Of a stretch of DNA of 10,407 bases, positions 6,278-10,407 are shown piece after piece. Made by a program: the position numbers and the translations under genes. Every line of letters starts with the position of its first letter. Position 1 is the first letter of the stretch. This DNA is from Microcaldota archaeon. GTDB taxonomy: Archaea; Micrarchaeota; Micrarchaeia; Micrarchaeales; CABMGC01. The DNA lies in the NCBI GenBank assembly GCA_030040265.1, contig JASHUB010000047.1, positions 1 through 10,407 of the forward strand. The letters are read 5' to 3'. The notes below the pieces were generated by a model. That model saw only the letters and a list, made by a program, of their open reading frames with translations. It ran no database searches and had not been told where the DNA came from.

Positions 6278-9058
6278 ATGCATGACACGGGTCCGTATGC
6301 GCTATTCCTGAAACGGTTCGACGATTTTACAGACGTGCAGAAATCCGCCTTCAAGATGATCGATAGCGGGGACAACTGCCTGATAATGTCGCCCACCGGT
6401 AGTGGAAAGACCGAGGCGGCACTGCTCCCGATCCTTGACAGGGTAATGCGGAACAATGGTACGCCTGGCATAATGGCGATCTATGTCACTCCCCTGAGGG
6501 CGTTGAACAGGGACCTCATGAAGAGGCTTGAGGACATCTGCGGCGAACTGGGCATAACCATAGGCGTACGCCACGGCGACACCACGCAGAAGGAGAGGCA
6601 GCAGCAGGTCAGGCACCCTCCGAGCCTCCTGATAACCACGCCGGAGACGCTGCAGAACCTGTTCCTGTCGCAGGGGCTCAGAAAGGCGCTGGGCAGCCTG
6701 AAGGCAATAATCATAGACGAGATCCACGAGCTATACTACAACAAGAGGGGAGCGCAGCTTAGCGTCGCAGTGGAGAGGCTCGAGGAACTATCACACGGTT
6801 TCCAGAGGATAGGCATAAGCGCGACAGTGGGGAACGCCTCGGCGGCTGCGAGGTTCCTGTGCGGCGAGCGCAAGTGCAGGATACTGGAATCCGGAACGAG
6901 CAAGAAGCTGAGCGTGGTCGTAGAGATGCCTGGCCACCCGAAGAAGCAGTACGCGCAGTTCAAGGACACATTCGGGCTGGACGGAGGGGCGCTCGCGCGG
7001 ATAGAACGGGTGGCTGAGCTCATACGAGGCTCTGAGTCGACGCTCATGTTCGCTAACACCAGGCAGGTGGTCGAGTCGTTGGGCAGCAAGCTGCTCGAGT
7101 TCAACAAGATAGAGGATTTCGGAGGCATATCGGTGCACCACAGCTCCCTGGACAAGGAGGAGCGCATTGCCGTGGAGAACCAGTTCAAGGATGGCAGGGT
7201 GCGCAGTATCATTGCGACCAGCTCGCTGGAGCTCGGGATAGACATCGGGAAGATAAACCTCGTCATACAGTATGGATCCCCGCGTCAGACCGTGAGGCTG
7301 CTGCAGAGGGTAGGCAGGGGAGGACACAGGATAGGAGAGGTGTCGTACGGAAGAGTGGTTGTGGCAAGCATGCTTGACGCGCTGGAGTCTGCCGCAATCA
7401 TGAATGCGATTGATGCGCGGGACCTGGAGCGCGCATTTATCGAAGAGAACCCACTGGACGTGCTGCTAAACCAGATATGCGGCATGGTGCTGGAGCACAA
7501 GAAGCTCCCTGTGGATAAGATGTTTACGATAGTGCGGCGCTCCGCCTGCTTCTCGAAACTGGAGAGGGAGATGTTTGACAGGGTGCTCTCATTTGCTAAC
7601 GATAACCACATAGTCAGGGTGAGGGTTGATGAATGCGGGCTGGCTGGCAGGAGCAGGGATTACTTCTTCAGCAACATAAGCGTGATACCGGACGTTGCCA
7701 GGTTCTATGTCAAGAACATATCGAACAACAGGATAATCTCGACCCTTGACGAGCGCTTCGTGACAAAGTACGTTGACGATGGCAGCGTGTTCATAACAAA
7801 GGGGCTGCCTTGGAAGGTCATAAGCATCGAGAAGGACACGATATTCGTTGAGCCCAGCAGCGACCTCGAGGCGTCAATCCCAGACTGGGAAGGGGAAGAC
7901 ATCCCAGTCTCGTTCAAGGTCGCGAGCAGGGTCTTCGAGCTGTTCGATGAGAAGAGGCTGGCGGAAGCGGAACCGAGATACGATGCTGAAACGTACCGCA
8001 GAGTCTCGCAGTTCGTGAAGGACCAGCTCAGATTTTTCGCGCCCAGAAAGGACGCCGTGGTGCTCGAGGAGCTGGAGAACTACGCGGTGATGTACGTTGC
8101 ACTCGGCACGCAGGCGAACGAGTTCCTTGCAAAGATAATAGGCAGCTTCGTTGCAGCAAGCCTTGGCAAAGAGGTTGTGATAAAGTCGATGCCGTACGCC
8201 GTGATCGTGGACTACAGCGCGTCGAGGAAGAAGGCAGACACACGGAAGATAATCGAGACGATGAAGGGATACGACATTAATGCAGTTGCAAAAAGCGAGG
8301 CGTTCATAACGAACACGGACCTGTTCAGGTACAAGTTCATACAAGTGGCAAAGCTGTTCGGCGTGGTCGACAAGAAAGCGGCGGTGACGAAGAGTGCCGG
8401 CGCGAAGATAATCGAGTTCTACAGGGGGTCGCCGATATTCGATGAAACGATAAGGGACCTGAACAAGAACTACTTCGACTATGGCACGGTCAAGAGCTTC
8501 CTCGACGAGCTCAAGGCAGGCAGGATGCGACTGGAACACAGGCAGCAGACCGATTCGCCCCTGTCGAAAGAGCTGCTGCACTCGGTTATGCACTACCGCG
8601 AGCTTCTTCTCCCTGTCCTCCCGAGCGACAAGGAGATTGATGATTTCGCTGAGGACTTCGATGGCAAGAGCGTAAAGATGCTCTGCACGTACTGTGGGAT
8701 GGTGTTCTCGAAGACTATGAAGATTGGGAAGGACGAAGAGATACGCTGCATCTCCTGCAAGAGTCCCATGGCCGTCATGCAGAGCGACGAGCGCGAGGAT
8801 GTGATAAAGAAACGGCTTGATGGCAAGCGTCTTAAGCACCAAGAGCAGGCATTGTACGAAGCCATGATGAAGGAGGCTGGAATCGTCAGCACTTACGGCA
8901 CGCGGGCATTGATCGCGCTGTCGACGTATGGAATTGGCATAACAAGTGCCGGCAGGCTGCTGAAACTTCTCAGAAAAGACTACAAGCAGTTCTTCGTTGA
9001 CCTTCTGGAAACCCAGAAGACCTTCATAAAGAACAAGAGATTCTGGCAGACTGGCTAG
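6278..9058 (+). CDS. lhr: Lhr-family ATP-dependent helicase with C-terminal zinc ribbon
   Basis: This is a superfamily 2 helicase of the Lhr type, cytosolic, acting on nucleic acids in repair, recombination or RNA metabolism. Motifs in order are Q21 of the Q motif, Walker A PTGSGKTE 39-46, TPLRAL 71-76, TTPE 120-123, Walker B DEIHEL 147-152, SAT 181-183, ATSSLELGID 313-322 and QRVGRGGHR 343-351. A winged-helix region and the Lhr-associated domain follow. The latter is marked by a STLDERFV segment and by WEGEDIPVS starting at W537, which matches the W-x-GE-x-x-P element of the family. A Cys4 zinc ribbon (C803, C806, C824, C827) and a small helical tail with GIGITSAG close the protein. All catalytic motifs are intact. 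The start is 4 nt after the previous stop and lacks a clear binding site, suggesting coupled translation. Assignment among the archaeal Lhr subgroups is not possible by eye. Confidence 0.92.
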   Translation: MHDTGPYALFLKRFDDFTDVQKSAFKMIDSGDNCLIMSPTGSGKTEAALLPILDRVMRNNGTPGIMAIYVTPLRALNRDLMKRLEDICGELGITIGVRHGDTTQKERQQQVRHPPSLLITTPETLQNLFLSQGLRKALGSLKAIIIDEIHELYYNKRGAQLSVAVERLEELSHGFQRIGISATVGNASAAARFLCGERKCRILESGTSKKLSVVVEMPGHPKKQYAQFKDTFGLDGGALARIERVAELIRGSESTLMFANTRQVVESLGSKLLEFNKIEDFGGISVHHSSLDKEERIAVENQFKDGRVRSIIATSSLELGIDIGKINLVIQYGSPRQTVRLLQRVGRGGHRIGEVSYGRVVVASMLDALESAAIMNAIDARDLERAFIEENPLDVLLNQICGMVLEHKKLPVDKMFTIVRRSACFSKLEREMFDRVLSFANDNHIVRVRVDECGLAGRSRDYFFSNISVIPDVARFYVKNISNNRIISTLDERFVTKYVDDGSVFITKGLPWKVISIEKDTIFVEPSSDLEASIPDWEGEDIPVSFKVASRVFELFDEKRLAEAEPRYDAETYRRVSQFVKDQLRFFAPRKDAVVLEELENYAVMYVALGTQANEFLAKIIGSFVAASLGKEVVIKSMPYAVIVDYSASRKKADTRKIIETMKGYDINAVAKSEAFITNTDLFRYKFIQVAKLFGVVDKKAAVTKSAGAKIIEFYRGSPIFDETIRDLNKNYFDYGTVKSFLDELKAGRMRLEHRQQTDSPLSKELLHSVMHYRELLLPVLPSDKEIDDFAEDFDGKSVKMLCTYCGMVFSKTMKIGKDEEIRCISCKSPMAVMQSDEREDVIKKRLDGKRLKHQEQALYEAMMKEAGIVSTYGTRALIALSTYGIGITSAGRLLKLLRKDYKQFFVDLLETQKTFIKNKRFWQTG

Positions 9059-10168
9059 CTACTCTCTTGCGGCTGGTAGTTCAGCAACTACGTTCAGCTT
9101 TGGCCAGCGTTGGTTGGTACTTTCCAGATACTCTTCTATCTGCTCCCTGCTGGAAAAGATTGCTCTTCCTGGTTCGACAGAGGTGCTCGGCCCCAAATCA
9201 CCAGTAATACGCTCTTTTACTTCGGCGCGGACGTTTGGTCCCATATTATAGGGGTCTTCCTCGGATACGCGAGTGGCTTTCTGCGTCTGAATGATACTCC
9301 AAGCATTTGAGAATGCTTCCGAGGGCTTTATGTCGTATACCCATACATGTCCGGAAAGATCGATGCTTTCCAGGCTAGCGTTGTAAACGTGCGCATCTCC
9401 GCCCATCCGACAGTTTAACAAAATGGTTTGCTCAGCAATTTGACAGTTATCGCCCGCGGTTGTATCCCACAGTATCGCATCCTTGTAAATGTGCGCACCG
9501 CCGCCAACGTCGGAGCTTCCTTTCAGTTCAACATTATCACGAAGGTCTGCATTGCCCGAAGCGTGTGCCGTATCCGACATCTTTACCACACCGTAAAGAT
9601 GCGCTGAGCCGTCAACCTTTGCAGAATCTTCAAGTAGCAATGGCTGCAATCCATGCCCAACTCCGTCTATGTGGGCGTGTCCTGCAACAGATGAATGACC
9701 CGTCATGCCTACGAAGCCCCTAAGGTCAGCATGTTGAGATACTTTGGCATCATCTGAGAGGTTTATCTGTATCGTTCCGTCAACTCGTGCATCTCCGCCC
9801 ACGGTAGCCCTATCTGAAAGAGTTACGTGGTTAGACACCACTGCGTTATCTCTTATGCTGGAGCTGTCCATCGCCACCACACCTTTTCCGATGTATGCAG
9901 TAGGTGACATGTTGCCCCATGCGGTGTCCTCCACTAAGCCGCCGATATCGCCATTTGCATTCGTAAATCTGTAAAAATTCCTGTGTTTGCCTCCATCGCC
10001 AGTCAAAGTCACCTTAGTGACTTCAGGCCTCCATTCCGCCCCATCGCCGTAAACTGCATCTCTTACCATTCTTGCTACGTGTTCTGTGTCCCAAGAGGTC
10101 ACATTGGAGACAACTGTAACACCTCCTTTCGGAAGAGGCATTTTCCCTTCAGCGTATGAAACTGCCAT
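9059..10168 (-). CDS. Left-handed beta-helix protein with YdcK-like N-terminal signature
   Basis: The product has 369 residues. The first 60 are of unknown type. FYRF followed by GDIGGLVE (73-80) resembles the GDLGGW-type entry motif of YdcK-like and phage-associated beta-helix proteins. From about 90 to 280 it consists of hexapeptide-like repeats, with several turns of exactly 18 residues (138-155, 180-197, 198-215) and loop-extended turns of 20 and 24. Recurring elements are GxAxIxG and [SD]DxAxV, often with His (GHAHIDG, GSAHLYG, GGAHIYK, GDAHVYN). Eighteen residues per turn is the geometry of a left-handed parallel beta-helix. A charged, helical C-terminus of about 85 residues follows. 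There is no signal peptide or membrane segment. The reading is more AT-rich than its neighbours, suggesting transfer. It is preceded by a TATA-like element and a GGGATGAG binding site. The function is unknown; enzymatic acyltransferase activity is not supported. Confidence 0.8.
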   Translation of the reverse strand: MAVSYAEGKMPLPKGGVTVVSNVTSWDTEHVARMVRDAVYGDGAEWRPEVTKVTLTGDGGKHRNFYRFTNANGDIGGLVEDTAWGNMSPTAYIGKGVVAMDSSSIRDNAVVSNHVTLSDRATVGGDARVDGTIQINLSDDAKVSQHADLRGFVGMTGHSSVAGHAHIDGVGHGLQPLLLEDSAKVDGSAHLYGVVKMSDTAHASGNADLRDNVELKGSSDVGGGAHIYKDAILWDTTAGDNCQIAEQTILLNCRMGGDAHVYNASLESIDLSGHVWVYDIKPSEAFSNAWSIIQTQKATRVSEEDPYNMGPNVRAEVKERITGDLGPSTSVEPGRAIFSSREQIEEYLESTNQRWPKLNVVAELPAARE

Positions 10169-10171
10169 AAT

Positions 10172-10179
10172 CTCATCCC
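10172..10179 (-). promoter_or_regulatory. Ribosome binding site of the beta-helix gene
   Basis: The minus strand reads GGGATGAG three bases before the ATG at 10168. It is the most purine-rich site upstream of any start in the window and supports that ATG as the true start. Confidence 0.45.
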
Positions 10180-10206
10180 TTACAATAGATATTACACTTC
10201 TCGGCC

Positions 10207-10213
10207 TTAAATA
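10207..10213 (-). promoter_or_regulatory. TATA box for the beta-helix gene
   Basis: TATTTAA on the minus strand lies between the gyrA stop and the beta-helix start. With a spacing of about 27 nt, transcription would start near 10183 and leave a leader of roughly 15 nt. This suggests the gene has its own promoter and is not merely read through from gyrA. Confidence 0.5.
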
Positions 10214-10234
10214 GTTGTTTAGTGGTTTGTCCTA

Positions 10235-10407
10235 TTACGTCGGTTGGCTAATTGCCTGCTCTTCGAAGACCAGTTGAGCGTCAATCACTGTCGCACCTTC
10301 CTCAAGTCGCATGAGCCTTACTCCGCTAGCCGCCCTTCCGGTTATCCTTATCTCGGCTATGGGGAAGGATATGCTGACCCCCTTGGAGTTGATGAGTATG
10401 ACCTTCT
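10235..10407 (-). CDS. gyrA: DNA gyrase subunit A, C-terminal fragment (runs off the window)
   Basis: Reading the minus strand from 10405 gives 56 codons ending in TAA, followed immediately by a second stop, TAG. The peptide contains KVILINSKGVSISFPIAEI followed by GRAASGVRLMRLEEGATVI. This matches the last blade of the GyrA beta-pinwheel domain, whose usual form is GRxARGVRxxxLxxGDxV. GyrA wraps DNA and, with GyrB, introduces negative supercoils using ATP. The tail after the blade is short (about 15 residues) and mildly acidic. The rest of the gene, including the GyrA box and catalytic tyrosine, lies beyond the window edge, so activity cannot be judged. ParC is the alternative, but the blade sequence favours GyrA. 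Gyrase in archaea derives from bacteria by ancient transfer. Confidence 0.85.
   Translation of the reverse strand, partial: KVILINSKGVSISFPIAEIRITGRAASGVRLMRLEEGATVIDAQLVFEEQAISQPT

Noticed and set aside
6736..7327. Two overlapping minus-strand open frames of about 177 codons
   Set aside because: Both are antisense to the helicase motor domain. They overlap each other in different frames and carry no recognisable motif or binding site.
7874..8842. Long open frame of 322 codons on the minus strand inside the helicase gene
   Set aside because: It lies wholly antisense to conserved Lhr sequence, its translation shows no domain pattern, and it is explained by the codon bias of the sense gene.
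9059..10168. Hexapeptide acyltransferase (LbetaH transferase such as LpxA or a gamma-carbonic anhydrase)
   Set aside because: The turns fit a left-handed beta-helix, but the strict LIV-G-x4 hexapeptide pattern and the catalytic His context of those enzymes are not evident. The N-terminal GDIGG signature points to YdcK-like proteins instead.
1..10407. CRISPR arrays, transposases, tRNA or rRNA genes, integrase sites
   Set aside because: I saw no regularly spaced direct repeats, no cloverleaf-like sequences, no terminal inverted repeats flanking a gene, and no recombinase motifs. Almost all bases are assigned to protein-coding genes.

Overview
The window looks archaeal and tightly packed. It carries a prefoldin beta subunit, an Lhr-family helicase, AT-rich TATA-type promoter elements, weak or absent Shine-Dalgarno signals, and secreted proteins dense in N-X-S/T glycosylation sequons. 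The last gene is the 3' end of a bacterial-type gyrA, which many euryarchaea and some DPANN lineages carry. Small proteins of unknown family and large cysteine-containing surface proteins would suit a DPANN lineage such as Micrarchaeota, but this placement is an inference. No rRNA or tRNA gene is present to confirm it.

Layout. (1) 9-2123 (+): a large membrane-anchored surface protein with an internal duplication; its start may lie outside the window. (2) 4081-2126 (-): a four-gene cluster encoding an Ig-like cytosolic protein of unknown function, a small hypothetical protein, prefoldin beta and a DHH/DHHA1 phosphoesterase. Its genes overlap or are separated by 9 nt. (3) 4121-4134: a perfect 14-bp palindrome containing a TATA element in the divergent intergenic region, probably a shared bidirectional promoter. 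(4) 4178-9058 (+): a three-gene cluster encoding a winged-helix protein, a membrane-anchored glycoprotein with a CARDB-like domain, and an Lhr-type ATP-dependent helicase with a C-terminal Cys4 zinc ribbon. (5) 10168-9059 (-): a visibly more AT-rich gene for a left-handed beta-helix protein with a YdcK-like N-terminal signature, possibly acquired and possibly of viral or bacterial origin. (6) 10407-10235 (-): the C-terminal 56 codons of gyrA.

How the parts relate. The minus-strand cluster joins protein folding (prefoldin) with turnover of nucleotides or short RNAs (DHH). The plus-strand cluster joins a putative DNA-binding regulator, a surface protein and a nucleic-acid helicase; that grouping has no obvious functional logic. 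The two large surface proteins, although on different transcripts, appear to share a C-terminal four-cysteine domain. Both convergent gene pairs end with stop codons 0-2 nt apart, leaving no room for separate terminators. No CRISPR array, transposase, tRNA or rRNA was seen. No intergenic stretch exceeds 300 bases; the longest is the 96-bp divergent region at 4082-4177.
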